Positions 49,381-59,241 of a stretch of DNA of 64,000 bases are shown in pieces. Made by a program: the position numbers and the translations under genes. The stretch is from Pseudoalteromonas umbrosa (GTDB lineage: Bacteria > Pseudomonadota > Gammaproteobacteria > Enterobacterales > Alteromonadaceae). The notes beneath the pieces were generated by a model. It worked only from the letters and a program-made list of their open reading frames with translations. It had not been told where the DNA came from and ran no database searches. The stretch spans positions 1,285,354 through 1,349,353 of the forward strand of contig NZ_JASJUU010000001.1 in the NCBI RefSeq assembly GCF_030125375.1, given 5' to 3'. Position 1 is the stretch's first letter; each line of letters opens with the position of its first letter.

Positions 49381-51219
49381 TTAGTTTAAATCAAATTGGG
49401 TTACTTCGCCTGTACCGTGAAGTAGAGTGTATTTGACCAGTTTACCCTCATCCATACTCACCAAGCTAATCGCAGAGTCCGAAACCAAATACCGACCATT
49501 TTCATAATCAGATTTATGCTTAGAAACAGCCAGCTGCCAACGTTTTGTAAATAAGTTAAATGGGCTCCAAGTAGCGAAAAAAGCAATATCCAGTTTTTCC
49601 AAAATCGCCAATAGCCCTTTGGGGAACTCATTTTTAATCCCCGAAGCAGTTAGCTGCCAGATCCGATTGTCATGACGACCAAACCTCGCCTGAACCGAAA
49701 AACAAAATGAATAATGTACATCACCAGATAGAATAATTGTTTCCTTAGGTGTATCTTCTCGCTTAAATATATCAATAAGCTTTCTTGCTGCTCCCTCGTG
49801 AGCCATCCAGTTTTCAACATCAACAACTAATGGCTCGCCACAAGCATTAAAAATTGCCTGAATGGTTTCAATAATTTTCACCCCAAACACTGGCGCAGGA
49901 CTTACCAACAGTACACTTTCATGATTAATCAGTACTTCCTGTAACTCCATCAGGCTTTCCCAATCCATTAAGCCACTGGGCTCATCAAAATCTTGCTCGC
50001 TTCTCCACCGGTGTGTTCTTGTATCGATCACAACGACTTTAGGTGTCGTATCTAAACAATAATGCCATTGGCCAAATCGATTTATTTTTTTATCAAAACT
50101 TTTGAAGTGCCAAACATTATCTTTTAAAGAATCGGAAAATCCGGCTAACAAACGTCCTGACACTTGGTGCGCATCATTGCCAAGACCTTGAAACAACCAA
50201 TATGCGATCAGCCCATTATTGACAATGCGCTTACTAACTTGAGAATTGGCAATATTTTGCTCCCACCTAGGCGTTAAATTCCAATCATCTGTCACATCAT
50301 GATCATCGAACATCATTAATGTGGAAACGTTGGCCATCAATCTTTCCACGCTAGGTAGAGTTACAATAAATTCTTTCAGTGCCCTTGATTCAGCTTCAAA
50401 TAACGTTTGTTGCTTTGCGCTCAAGCTTTGAATGTCAAATTCAAAAGGGGCTACTAGCTGCCATGCCTTAGCACTGAAGTTTAAGACATAAAAAGCCACA
50501 AACTCTTCTATCGAGACAAGATGATTAGCTGCTTTAACACTGGAAAAATGAGGTTCATCTTTTCGTAACCAATAACCCAACGTGAATTTACTTCGATTGT
50601 TCCAAGGCTCCTTGGGGAGAAAAGAGTCCCTGTTGTAAAGCTGGTCACCCATTGTATTTGGCAGCGTCAAAGCTAATGCTTGTTCTTTATATATCCCAAG
50701 TATGTCAATTAACTGATGAACTGCCACAAGCATTGGGCCAGCGACATCATCAGCATAAACTTGATCACCTGATAAGATCAGCAAGCTCGCTCGCTCATTA
50801 CTATTCTTATAGCTTTGAGCCATATAAGAATCAGCTTCAACAAGGCTATCTTTAGTTGGGTGATGTGGATTTCTGCACGAACCATGCAGTACATTTTTTA
50901 ATATCTTGGGAACAACTATCTGGGGGGAATTTTGATAGCTCACACTGGTTAGTTCAACCTTTTCGCCTGCATTGAAAAGCTGATAAGGTATCTCTTCGTC
51001 TGTCTTAAACTCCCCTTGTCGCGGAGTAACACATACAAAAGTCAAAAATAGCGCATCACCTAGGCGAATGTCAGTTTGCTCTGATGACGTTTGGTGCCCC
51101 TTTAACTCAACCTTTAAATTTGTTTTTCTCGTAGTAACGAACTGCAAGCAAATCTGGTGAGGCTCAGCTCTGCGGACCATAGGTCCGCACAAGAATAGGG
51201 GAAGGTTAGATTGATTCAC
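49381..51219 (-). CDS. PhoD-like metallophosphatase family protein
   Basis: A 612-residue protein of the alkaline phosphatase D family. Metal-site segments are ILSGDQVYADDVAGPM (about 145-160), MMFDDHDVTDDWNLTPRWE (about 303-321) and ILSGDVHYSFCFSV (about 492-505). No signal peptide is visible, unlike secreted PhoD, so it may act in the cytoplasm or on the membrane face, and its substrate is unknown. The start overlaps the end of tatD by 14 bases, which implies co-transcription with the tmk-holB-pilZ-tatD run. Confidence 0.85.
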   Translation of the reverse strand: MNQSNLPLFLCGPMVRRAEPHQICLQFVTTRKTNLKVELKGHQTSSEQTDIRLGDALFLTFVCVTPRQGEFKTDEEIPYQLFNAGEKVELTSVSYQNSPQIVVPKILKNVLHGSCRNPHHPTKDSLVEADSYMAQSYKNSNERASLLILSGDQVYADDVAGPMLVAVHQLIDILGIYKEQALALTLPNTMGDQLYNRDSFLPKEPWNNRSKFTLGYWLRKDEPHFSSVKAANHLVSIEEFVAFYVLNFSAKAWQLVAPFEFDIQSLSAKQQTLFEAESRALKEFIVTLPSVERLMANVSTLMMFDDHDVTDDWNLTPRWEQNIANSQVSKRIVNNGLIAYWLFQGLGNDAHQVSGRLLAGFSDSLKDNVWHFKSFDKKINRFGQWHYCLDTTPKVVVIDTRTHRWRSEQDFDEPSGLMDWESLMELQEVLINHESVLLVSPAPVFGVKIIETIQAIFNACGEPLVVDVENWMAHEGAARKLIDIFKREDTPKETIILSGDVHYSFCFSVQARFGRHDNRIWQLTASGIKNEFPKGLLAILEKLDIAFFATWSPFNLFTKRWQLAVSKHKSDYENGRYLVSDSAISLVSMDEGKLVKYTLLHGTGEVTQFDLN

Positions 51220-52006
51220 TACTTTGATTACTGCGATTTGCTAAACTAAAAAGCTGGTAAAAATTTTCGGTCGTCGCGTGTGCAAGCTCTTTGTATTGCA
51301 GCCCTCTGAGATCCGCAACAAAATAAGCTACATCCTGAACATAAGCTGGTTGGTTAGTTTTACCACGGTGGGGGACCGGCGCTAAATAAGGAGAGTCAGT
51401 TTCAATCAAAAGTCTGTCAAGAGGTAGCTTTTTCACTACTTCTTGCAAATCAACCGCATTTTTAAATGTGACTATCCCTGAAATCGAAATGTAAAAACCC
51501 ATATCAATTGCTTTTTTCGCCATATCCCAGTCTTCAGTAAAGCAATGTAAAACACCGCCACAATCTTGGGCGTTATGGGCCTTCATTATGTCGATGGTAT
51601 CCGTTCTTGCATCTCTTGTATGAATTATCAGTGGCTTTTTTAGTTCATTTGCAACGTCTATATGTCCGGCGAAGCTTTCCTGTTGAACTTGATGTGTATC
51701 CTTCGCGTAATAGTAATCTAATCCGGTTTCACCAATAGCAACAACACGGGGATGTTGAGCTAACTCTAGTAGCTCATTTTTATTTAACGCATCACTTTGA
51801 TTCAAAGGATGTACACCGCATGATGCAGACACATCTTTAAACGGCTCGATGACTTTCAACATATTAGGGAATTGATCAAGCGTGACACTGACACATAAAA
51901 AGTGTTCAACTTGCTTATCGCGTGCAGCCTGCAAGACTTCTGGCAACTGAATATCTAACTTGTCAAAATCTAAACGGTCAAGATGACAATGTGAATCTAC
52001 TATCAT
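51206..52006 (-). CDS. TatD-family metal-dependent hydrolase (DNase)
   Basis: A 266-residue TIM-barrel hydrolase. MIVDSHCHLDRLDFD at the start (metal His pair), GETGLDYYYAK (about 92-102), IIHTRDA (about 128-134), GVLHCFTEDW (about 150-159) and IETDSPYLAPVPHRGK (about 201-216) are the TatD hallmarks. It follows pilZ by 10 bases. In E. coli the YcfH homologue lies downstream of tmk-holB, so the order is the same with pilZ inserted. Confidence 0.95.
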   Translation of the reverse strand: MIVDSHCHLDRLDFDKLDIQLPEVLQAARDKQVEHFLCVSVTLDQFPNMLKVIEPFKDVSASCGVHPLNQSDALNKNELLELAQHPRVVAIGETGLDYYYAKDTHQVQQESFAGHIDVANELKKPLIIHTRDARTDTIDIMKAHNAQDCGGVLHCFTEDWDMAKKAIDMGFYISISGIVTFKNAVDLQEVVKKLPLDRLLIETDSPYLAPVPHRGKTNQPAYVQDVAYFVADLRGLQYKELAHATTENFYQLFSLANRSNQSSESI

Positions 52007-52016
52007 TACTACTTTC

Positions 52017-52352
52017 TTACATCGTATATGTTGGTTTATCTAAATTGAGTGCAGTACCCAATATTTTTATTATTTTATCGTTTAACAATTCAAACTCAGT
52101 ATCAAAACTGATACCTACACCCGGTGGGTTTGAGTTTTGTGCCCCCTGAGGCGTGATCCAAACGACTTTACCTGTCACTTCTTCTTCTTCCAACGCGTCA
52201 GGTAGCATCAGCCTCATAGACACTGGTGTCCCCATATCAAAACGGCTATTGGTTTTTACAAACATGCCGCCATTTTTTAAAAATGGCATATAACTGCGAT
52301 ATAACTCGTCGTTGTCTTCAATATCGACTAATAATTCTTGCATGATATTCAA
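52017..52352 (-). CDS. pilZ: PilZ-domain protein (type IV pilus type)
   Basis: A 111-residue PilZ-domain protein. It lacks the RxxxR and D/NxSxxG c-di-GMP-binding motifs. Instead it has SYMPFLKNGGMFVKT (about 20-34), the signature of the Pseudomonas PilZ protein needed for type IV pilus assembly, which does not bind c-di-GMP. Location after tmk and holB is also as in Pseudomonas. Its start overlaps the holB stop by 4 bases (ATGA). Confidence 0.92.
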   Translation of the reverse strand: MNIMQELLVDIEDNDELYRSYMPFLKNGGMFVKTNSRFDMGTPVSMRLMLPDALEEEEVTGKVVWITPQGAQNSNPPGVGISFDTEFELLNDKIIKILGTALNLDKPTYTM

Positions 52353-53254
52353 TCCTGTTTTAGCACGCGCTGAAGTCCAAATACCAAGTTGGACAAGCTC
52401 AAAAGCTTATTTATGCCCAAAATTTTATGATGATCAGACATATATTTTTTAATTTGCTGTGTGCAATTATGATACTGCACAAAATTAATTTGATCAGCCA
52501 CTAGTTCTTGCTTAACAGCAGAAATTAAAAAGCGCGCAAACACGGTATGCAAACTAGTGCCTTTTGCAAGTGAGCTTTCAAGTGCACTTATATCAGAAAT
52601 GCTTGTAATATCATGCGCTACTTTCCATAAATAATCCACTTCAGGCATAATCCCTTGATTGGACCACTGTTCAAGTAGCAGCGGCTGATTAGCGAAACTG
52701 TCAGCCCACAAGTGTGCATCACTCGAAATTCCTTTCATTGCTAACCATTGCTTTGCTACAGTTCCATCTGTCACTGCCACCCGTACTTGATTACAACGGC
52801 TCAACACAGTTGCCTTAACCTTGGATATATCATTGCACGTCATCAAGATATATCGTTTAGCTGCAGGCTCCTCCAATGTTTTGAGTAACGCATTTGCAGC
52901 TGACTCAGTCATTTTTTCTATTTGCTCAATGATAACAACCTTGTTACCACCCTGCTGCGCCGAGTGAAAAACAAATTCATTCAATGTCCTGACTTCATCA
53001 ACCCCGATACTTCCTGACTCGGACGCTAAATGTAATAAATCAGGATGGTTTTGGGCGCGCAGTAACAAACAGCTTTTGCACTGACCACAGCTGTTGAGGC
53101 CGCTGTTCATACACAGTAGATCTTCACTTAAACTTTGTACAAGCGCAGTTTTTCCAACACCAACTAACCCGTGGATCAACTGTGCATGATGAAAGCGATT
53201 GCGTTCAAAGCTTTCTTGCATTTGAGATCTAACTAATTCAATCCAAGGAAACAT
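52349..53254 (-). CDS. holB: DNA polymerase III subunit delta prime
   Basis: A 301-residue clamp-loader subunit. LIHGLVGVGKTALVQSL (about 27-43) is the P-loop region. The zinc-binding cysteines are in CMNSGLNSCGQCKSC (about 49-63). EKMTESAANALLKTLEEPA (about 112-130) and the SRC motif in VLSRCN (about 150-155) are typical of clamp loaders. It lies 28 bases after tmk and overlaps pilZ by 4 bases. Confidence 0.95.
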   Translation of the reverse strand: MFPWIELVRSQMQESFERNRFHHAQLIHGLVGVGKTALVQSLSEDLLCMNSGLNSCGQCKSCLLLRAQNHPDLLHLASESGSIGVDEVRTLNEFVFHSAQQGGNKVVIIEQIEKMTESAANALLKTLEEPAAKRYILMTCNDISKVKATVLSRCNQVRVAVTDGTVAKQWLAMKGISSDAHLWADSFANQPLLLEQWSNQGIMPEVDYLWKVAHDITSISDISALESSLAKGTSLHTVFARFLISAVKQELVADQINFVQYHNCTQQIKKYMSDHHKILGINKLLSLSNLVFGLQRVLKQD

Positions 53255-53282
53255 TATGCCGCACCTTGATTACATTTATACT

Positions 53283-53918
53283 TCATGAATTGCGCATCAC
53301 CAGCTCATCCACCACTTTAAGACACTGTTGCAATACTTGCTCTTGAGAATGTCGAGCATCCACAACAGTAAATAACTCTGGTTGTGCGTTTGCTTGCGCT
53401 AGGTATCCGTCTCTGGCTCTCTTTAAAAAATCAATTTTTTCGTCTTCTAAACGATCTAAACCCTCGCCTCGTTGCTGAACTCGCTGTAAGCCAAGCTCTG
53501 GTTCAAGGTCTAAAATAATGTTCATATCAGGTTTAAATCCGTTTAGCGCCAAATCATTAATTGTTTTAATGATCTTTAAATCAATGCCTCTTGCATAATG
53601 TTGAAAGCTGAAGGTTGCAGCATCAAAACGGTCAGAAATAACCACTTTACCAGCAGCGAGTGCAGGTTTTATTTTTTCTTCGATATGCTGTGCGCGTGCT
53701 GCGCCAAATAACATTAATTCTGCAATGTCCGTCATTTGAGGGGTCTCTGGATTAAGAATAACTTCACGGATCTTTTCACCAATTTCTGTACCACCTGGCT
53801 CACGAGTTAGTACCACTTCATAGCCTTTAGAAGTTAGGTAAGCTTCAATACCCTTAATCACTGTTGTTTTGCCTGCGCCATTACTGCCATCGCAAACTAG
53901 CATGAACCCTTTGCTCAT
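53283..53918 (-). CDS. tmk: Thymidylate kinase
   Basis: The 211-residue kinase phosphorylates dTMP to dTDP. The P-loop is CDGSNGAGKTTVIKGIE (about 9-25), the DR(Y/F) segment is ISDRFDAATFSFQHYARGI (about 98-116), and the lid region follows QRVQQRGEGLDRLE (about 147-160). I use the ATG at 53918. A TTG two codons earlier is in frame but less likely. It starts the tmk-holB-pilZ-tatD-phoD-like run. Confidence 0.96.
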   Translation of the reverse strand: MSKGFMLVCDGSNGAGKTTVIKGIEAYLTSKGYEVVLTREPGGTEIGEKIREVILNPETPQMTDIAELMLFGAARAQHIEEKIKPALAAGKVVISDRFDAATFSFQHYARGIDLKIIKTINDLALNGFKPDMNIILDLEPELGLQRVQQRGEGLDRLEDEKIDFLKRARDGYLAQANAQPELFTVVDARHSQEQVLQQCLKVVDELVMRNS

Positions 53919-54184
53919 TATCAATCACTCAAACTTAATTTTGGTCGTGTATAAGTGCCCTATACTACCGTTTTTTTTAACCTTTATCAGTACATGCTAA
54001 TTCTTTTGCACACTAATCAGTCACCAGTACTGTATATATAGAGCTTTATTTATTACTCGACCCAATAAACCGCAACTTAAAATTAACAATGAAGTTTAAA
54101 AAAAAACCAACCTGAGTTGATCTATCTCAGATAATTTAAAAATGACAACGTAATCAAATTGATTTAAGTCTTTATTTCGCTGAT

Positions 54185-56476
54185 TTGTCATTGAATTGTG
54201 TACAGTTAGACCTTAGTATTGTTCAAAATAATAATACGAAATATTTAGTTTTGAGTACATTAAGCCGATTTTTCTTACTTGAAGAAGAACAAAAACCAAA
54301 AGTAAACGTACCTACATGGCGACTAAGCGCCCTTCGTATTATTTTGGCGACGGGTTTAATACTGTGCTTAGGCATTTTTCTAAATAGCTTACCGGCTGCA
54401 ATTGATTATAAGTTGAACTATGTTATTGCTTTGACTACTGGGTTTACGCTCGCAGTTGGTGCTTTATTATTATTGAGTAACCGCTCTTTTTATCTCACCG
54501 CACACTTATTGCTAATATGTATTATCACTGCTGGTGTAATGATCAAATTGTTTATCCCTAGTATTGAACTTGCTCACTTGGGTTCTATATTCGTATACAT
54601 TACACCTATCATTGCACTGATATTAGTAGGGAAAAGAACAGCTGTTTTTTATGCTTTGTTAAACATTGTGCCTTTCATACTGATACTAAAAAACATAGAT
54701 ATTTCTGTCGTGCCAAAAGAAAACAGAATGTTGGTGGATGCTGTTTTACACATTCAGCTTTTACTGTTTTTTTTCTTAAATTGTTGTATTCCACTTGCGG
54801 TTTGGAGAACAAGCCTAGCGGCAAACCGCTTAAACCAGCACATGCATGATAATAACACCCTATTAAAATCACAAAAGCAGATTTACCAGCGTTTTTTCCA
54901 AAAGTCATTCAATGCAATTGTCTTAGTTGATAACGAACTTAATATTGTTGAAGCGAATGATAAGGCGAAAAGATTACTAAACATACAGACTCAACCTCTG
55001 CCATTGCAGCTGTCACGCATTACACCAGATAATGTTGATTACCTTACTTACGACAGTGAACTCGTTGATGCAATACCAAAAACATTTACCGTAGATGAGA
55101 AATGTATTGAAGTAGCAGCACAAGAGCAACACTCAAACGATATTAAAGCTTGGTATTTGCAAGATGTGTCAGATCAACAACAGCTTCAACAAGACTTACT
55201 CACCCTCGATGTTGCCCATCAACAAGCCAAGTACTTTGATAAGGCAACCAACCTCCCAAATAAAACATGGTTACTAGAGCAGCTGCAAGCACATATAGAT
55301 AGAGGTGAACCTTTTGCCTTATTGATCGCTGATAATTTAAACAAGCATGTGCTTGATTACATGATTGATGGAGAGCAACACCGCACACTTTATGCACGAA
55401 TAAACCAAATTGTAGAGCAAGATGCTGAGTTATTAGACCAAATTGCTTATATTGGTGCAGGACGAATAGCCATATTAGTAGAAGCAAAGGCGCCGTTAAA
55501 AGACATTGCACGCCGCTGGCACAAACAACTCGACTTTTGGCTAAAACTTGGGCAGCATCAATTTCATTCTAAGTATGCTATTGGGATTGCTACATACCCA
55601 GAGCACGGTTATATCGCCGAGAGATTATTAAAAAATGCACTACAAGCCTGTGAGCTTAGAGCGCCAAACCAAATGATCACCGTTTTTGATCAAATGACTC
55701 GCAGACAAACTTTAGCAAGACATGAAATGGCTTTACTACTTGAAAAATCCATCGAGCTAGGTGAATTAAAACTATATTTGCAAAGTAAGCATAATGCCAA
55801 CAAAGAGATTATTGGTTATGAAGCACTAGCAAGGTGGCATAATCACCTTCTGGGCTGGGTTCCACCTTCTCAATTTATCCCTATCGCAGAAGAATTTGGT
55901 CTAGTAAACCAAGTCACAAGAACTATGTTGAAAAAGGTCTGCAAACTTTTAACTAGTACGCCCGACATTACTGTGCCTGTCGCAATTAATATTAGCTCAA
56001 GAGATATTGAAGACCCTAAGTTCATTACTTCAATTAAAGAAATAACTACTCAATACGGTGTATCACCCCAGTCTATTGAACTAGAGCTAACTGAATATAG
56101 TTTCGCTGAAGACCATAATCACATTATGGAACAGCTCAACAAACTTGGTTTCATTCTAAGTGTTGATGACTTTGGTACTGGGTATTCAAATATTGCTCGA
56201 GTGCTTGAGTGTCCAATACAAAGGCTGAAGTTAGATCGAAGTTTAATATCAGATATTAGTGATCTTAAAAAACAACGCTCACTATTACTCGGACTTAAAA
56301 CCATATGTGAAAATATGCAAATTGCGTTATTAGCAGAAGGTGTTGAAACACAACAAGACTTCGAACGTTTAGATGCACTAGGCATTACTGAATATCAAGG
56401 TTATTGGTTTAGTAAACCCCGCAGTGCGAGTGATTTTGACTTCAGGAAAACTAAACAAATCACTGTCATAAATTAG
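54185..56476 (+). CDS. Membrane PAS/GGDEF-like/EAL protein, probable c-di-GMP phosphodiesterase
   Basis: A protein of up to 763 residues: a membrane region of five or six helices (about 48-215), a short PAS-like segment (about 235-275, FNAIVLVDNELNIVEANDKA), a GGDEF-like domain (about 350-500) whose loop reads GAGRIA where GGDEF should be, and an EAL domain (about 520-755). All key EAL residues are visible: EALARW (about 545), INISS, LELTEY, DDFGTGYSN, RLKLDR, LAEGVET and EYQGYW. c-di-GMP hydrolysis is therefore expected, without synthesis. There is no ATG or GTG before the membrane part: TTG at 54185, 54191 or 54249 must serve, none with a clear ribosome binding site, so the start is uncertain. 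Confidence 0.88.
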   Translation: MSLNCVQLDLSIVQNNNTKYLVLSTLSRFFLLEEEQKPKVNVPTWRLSALRIILATGLILCLGIFLNSLPAAIDYKLNYVIALTTGFTLAVGALLLLSNRSFYLTAHLLLICIITAGVMIKLFIPSIELAHLGSIFVYITPIIALILVGKRTAVFYALLNIVPFILILKNIDISVVPKENRMLVDAVLHIQLLLFFFLNCCIPLAVWRTSLAANRLNQHMHDNNTLLKSQKQIYQRFFQKSFNAIVLVDNELNIVEANDKAKRLLNIQTQPLPLQLSRITPDNVDYLTYDSELVDAIPKTFTVDEKCIEVAAQEQHSNDIKAWYLQDVSDQQQLQQDLLTLDVAHQQAKYFDKATNLPNKTWLLEQLQAHIDRGEPFALLIADNLNKHVLDYMIDGEQHRTLYARINQIVEQDAELLDQIAYIGAGRIAILVEAKAPLKDIARRWHKQLDFWLKLGQHQFHSKYAIGIATYPEHGYIAERLLKNALQACELRAPNQMITVFDQMTRRQTLARHEMALLLEKSIELGELKLYLQSKHNANKEIIGYEALARWHNHLLGWVPPSQFIPIAEEFGLVNQVTRTMLKKVCKLLTSTPDITVPVAINISSRDIEDPKFITSIKEITTQYGVSPQSIELELTEYSFAEDHNHIMEQLNKLGFILSVDDFGTGYSNIARVLECPIQRLKLDRSLISDISDLKKQRSLLLGLKTICENMQIALLAEGVETQQDFERLDALGITEYQGYWFSKPRSASDFDFRKTKQITVIN

Positions 56477-56611
56477 TCATCAAAAAAGTGTTTAATGTGC
56501 TTGCTTAAACAGATTTGTTTGGCATTTGAATTTCCCCTTAAGATTTTTTAGCGCTTGAGTTTTCAGGCGCATTTTTCTTTTAGATGTCAGTGATGCAGCC
56601 AAATTTTAGGC

Positions 56612-56642
56612 AAAAAAAACCCAGTCGTATCACAACTGGGTT
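56612..56642 (-). terminator. Terminator of adk
   Basis: AACCCAGT (56618-56625) pairs with ACTGGGTT (56635-56642), and an eight-T run including stem bases follows on the minus strand. It lies about 20 bases after the adk stop. Confidence 0.9.
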
Positions 56643-56663
56643 GAAAGCTAATTAATTGCCTAA

Positions 56664-57359
<696 letters not shown>

Positions 57360-57531
57360 TCATATTGCGCCTTGATACTCAAGTCACTTATACCAATTGA
57401 TTAGAGGTTTTGTACCCTATCTCGAATGTACATGAACATAATCAACTTATTGTGCAAAAACCATGCTCCAAATTCGCAGGTTTATAAAACTGCATTTTCA
57501 GTTAAGCGCTCAAGAGGATCACTACGCATAA

Positions 57532-57559
57532 AAAAGCCCTGCAAACTTGCAGGGCTTTA
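57532..57559. terminator. Terminator of the edd-eda-gap operon
   Basis: AAAGCCCTGCAA and TTGCAGGGCTTT form a perfect 12-base stem. On the minus strand, in the direction of the operon, it is followed by TTTTTTATG; on the plus strand by ATTTT. It lies 19 bases after the gap stop. Confidence 0.9.
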
Positions 57560-57577
57560 TTTTAAACTTAGTTGCAA

Positions 57578-58582
57578 TTATAAGAATGCACCAAGTGCTT
57601 TAACTTGGTCGATCATACGATTTGAGAAGCCCCACTCGTTATCATACCAAGCCATCACTTTAACAAGTTTACCCTCTGCTTTAGTTTGCGTTGCATCGAA
57701 TACTGATGATGCTGGGTTATGGTTAAAGTCGATTGATACAAGTGGCAATGTGTTGTATTCAAGCACACCCGCCATCGCACCTTCTGCAGCAGCTTTTACA
57801 ATTTCGTTTACTTCTTCAGTCGTAGTTTCGCGCTTAGCAACAAAAGTTAAATCAACCAAAGAAACATTCACAGTAGGGACACGAACCGCCATACCATCAA
57901 GTTTACCAGCAAGCTCAGGCAATACTAAACCAACTGCTTTTGCAGCACCCGTTTTGGTCGGGATCATAGACTGTGTTGCACTACGAGCACGGTATAAGTC
58001 TTTGTGGTACACATCACATAGGTTTTGGTCATTTGTAAATGCATGAATTGTAGTCATGCTGCCCTGCTCGATGCCAATGACATCGTTCAATGCTTTTGCA
58101 ACTGGCGCAAGACAGTTAGTTGTACATGATGCATTTGAGATAATATTGCTGTTTTCGTTTAACACATCACTATTAACGCCGTGAACTACTGTCGCATCTA
58201 AATCCGTACCTGGCGCTGAAACGATAACTTTCTTTGCGCCCGCTTCGATGTGCTTAGCAGCAGCCTCTCGAGATGTGAAAATACCAGTACATTCTAGTAC
58301 GATATCAACATTTAATGCCTTCCAAGGAAGGTTTGCAGGATCTCGCTCTTGAGTTAGCGTAATTTCATCATTACCGATAACTAAAGTATTACCAGCAAGT
58401 GTCAACTTTTCATTGAAACGACCATGTACAGAATCGAATTGAGTTAAGTGGGCATTTGTTTCTGCTGGCGCCAGGTCGTTGATAGCAACAATCTTGATTT
58501 GGTCATTTTGACCTGATTCGTAAAGTGCGCGTAGTACGTTGCGACCGATGCGGCCATAGCCATTAATTGCGATGTTGATCAT
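57578..58582 (-). CDS. gapA: Glyceraldehyde-3-phosphate dehydrogenase
   Basis: The 334-residue enzyme oxidises glyceraldehyde-3-phosphate to 1,3-bisphosphoglycerate. The NAD-binding start [14 protein letters not shown] (about 5-18), the active-site Cys in [16 protein letters not shown] (about 146-161), the catalytic His in [10 protein letters not shown] (about 174-183) and [17 protein letters not shown] (about 208-224) are present. [12 protein letters not shown] lies near the end. It is the last gene of the edd-eda-gap operon, 16 bases after eda, so it handles the triose phosphate made by the ED split. Whether the cell has a second, glycolytic GAPDH cannot be told from here. Confidence 0.96.
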   Translation of the reverse strand: MINIAINGYGRIGRNVLRALYESGQNDQIKIVAINDLAPAETNAHLTQFDSVHGRFNEKLTLAGNTLVIGNDEITLTQERDPANLPWKALNVDIVLECTGIFTSREAAAKHIEAGAKKVIVSAPGTDLDATVVHGVNSDVLNENSNIISNASCTTNCLAPVAKALNDVIGIEQGSMTTIHAFTNDQNLCDVYHKDLYRARSATQSMIPTKTGAAKAVGLVLPELAGKLDGMAVRVPTVNVSLVDLTFVAKRETTTEEVNEIVKAAAEGAMAGVLEYNTLPLVSIDFNHNPASSVFDATQTKAEGKLVKVMAWYDNEWGFSNRMIDQVKALGAFL

Positions 58583-58598
58583 GATTACATTCCCCTAA

Positions 58599-59219
58599 TT
58601 ATTTAACTTCACTTGCTTGTTTTGCAAGCGCTTCGATGGCTTGCCAGTCTTTATTTGCAATTAGCGATTTATCCAACATCCAAGTACCGCCAACACAAAC
58701 TACGTTGTTTAACGCCAAGTATTTAGGCGCGCTTTCAAGTGATATCCCACCTGTTGGGCAAAATGTCACTTGCGGAAGAGGTCCACCAATTGACTTAAGC
58801 ATAGGTGCACCACCAGCTGCTTCTGCTGGGAAAAACTTTAGAAACTTAAAGCCATGTGACGCTAGTTCCATTGCTTCACTTGGTGTAGCAGCACCTGGTA
58901 AAAATGGAATATCACTGCTTTTAGCAAGCTCTAGTAATTCTGAACTCACGCCTGGACTAACCATAAAATCTGCGCCCGCATTAACCGACGCTTCAAAAGA
59001 AGCTTTGTCTACAACTGTGCCAGTACCAACATATGCTTCTGGTAATGCTTCTTTGATTTGCTTTACAGCTTCAGCCGCTACAGGTGTTCTCAGAGTCACT
59101 TCAAGAGCACGCAATCCACCATTGTATAAAGCACGTGCCAGCGGAATTGCATCTTCTAATTCATCTATAACAATTACCGGTACTACGGGAGCTGCCGATA
59201 AGATTTCTTGTATTTTCAT
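58599..59219 (-). CDS. eda: 2-keto-3-deoxy-6-phosphogluconate aldolase
   Basis: The 206-residue class I aldolase splits KDPG into pyruvate and glyceraldehyde-3-phosphate. Typical segments are VPVIVIDELEDAIPLARAL (about 14-32), EVTLRTPVAAEAV (about 40-52, catalytic Glu), VGTGTV (about 67-72) and LKFFPAEAAGG (about 128-138), with the Schiff-base Lys in the last one. GGISLESAPKYLAL follows. The start at 59219 is preferred: GGGGATGGGG lies upstream, and the frame extended to 59282 would only overlap edd. Confidence 0.97.
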   Translation of the reverse strand: MKIQEILSAAPVVPVIVIDELEDAIPLARALYNGGLRALEVTLRTPVAAEAVKQIKEALPEAYVGTGTVVDKASFEASVNAGADFMVSPGVSSELLELAKSSDIPFLPGAATPSEAMELASHGFKFLKFFPAEAAGGAPMLKSIGGPLPQVTFCPTGGISLESAPKYLALNNVVCVGGTWMLDKSLIANKDWQAIEALAKQASEVK

Positions 59220-59241
59220 ATTTACCCCATCCCCAATATTT

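Noticed and set aside
57426..58046. 206-codon plus-strand open frame across the end of gap
   Set aside because: It runs through the gap terminator and antisense to a highly conserved GAPDH sequence, with no ribosome binding site or recognisable domain.
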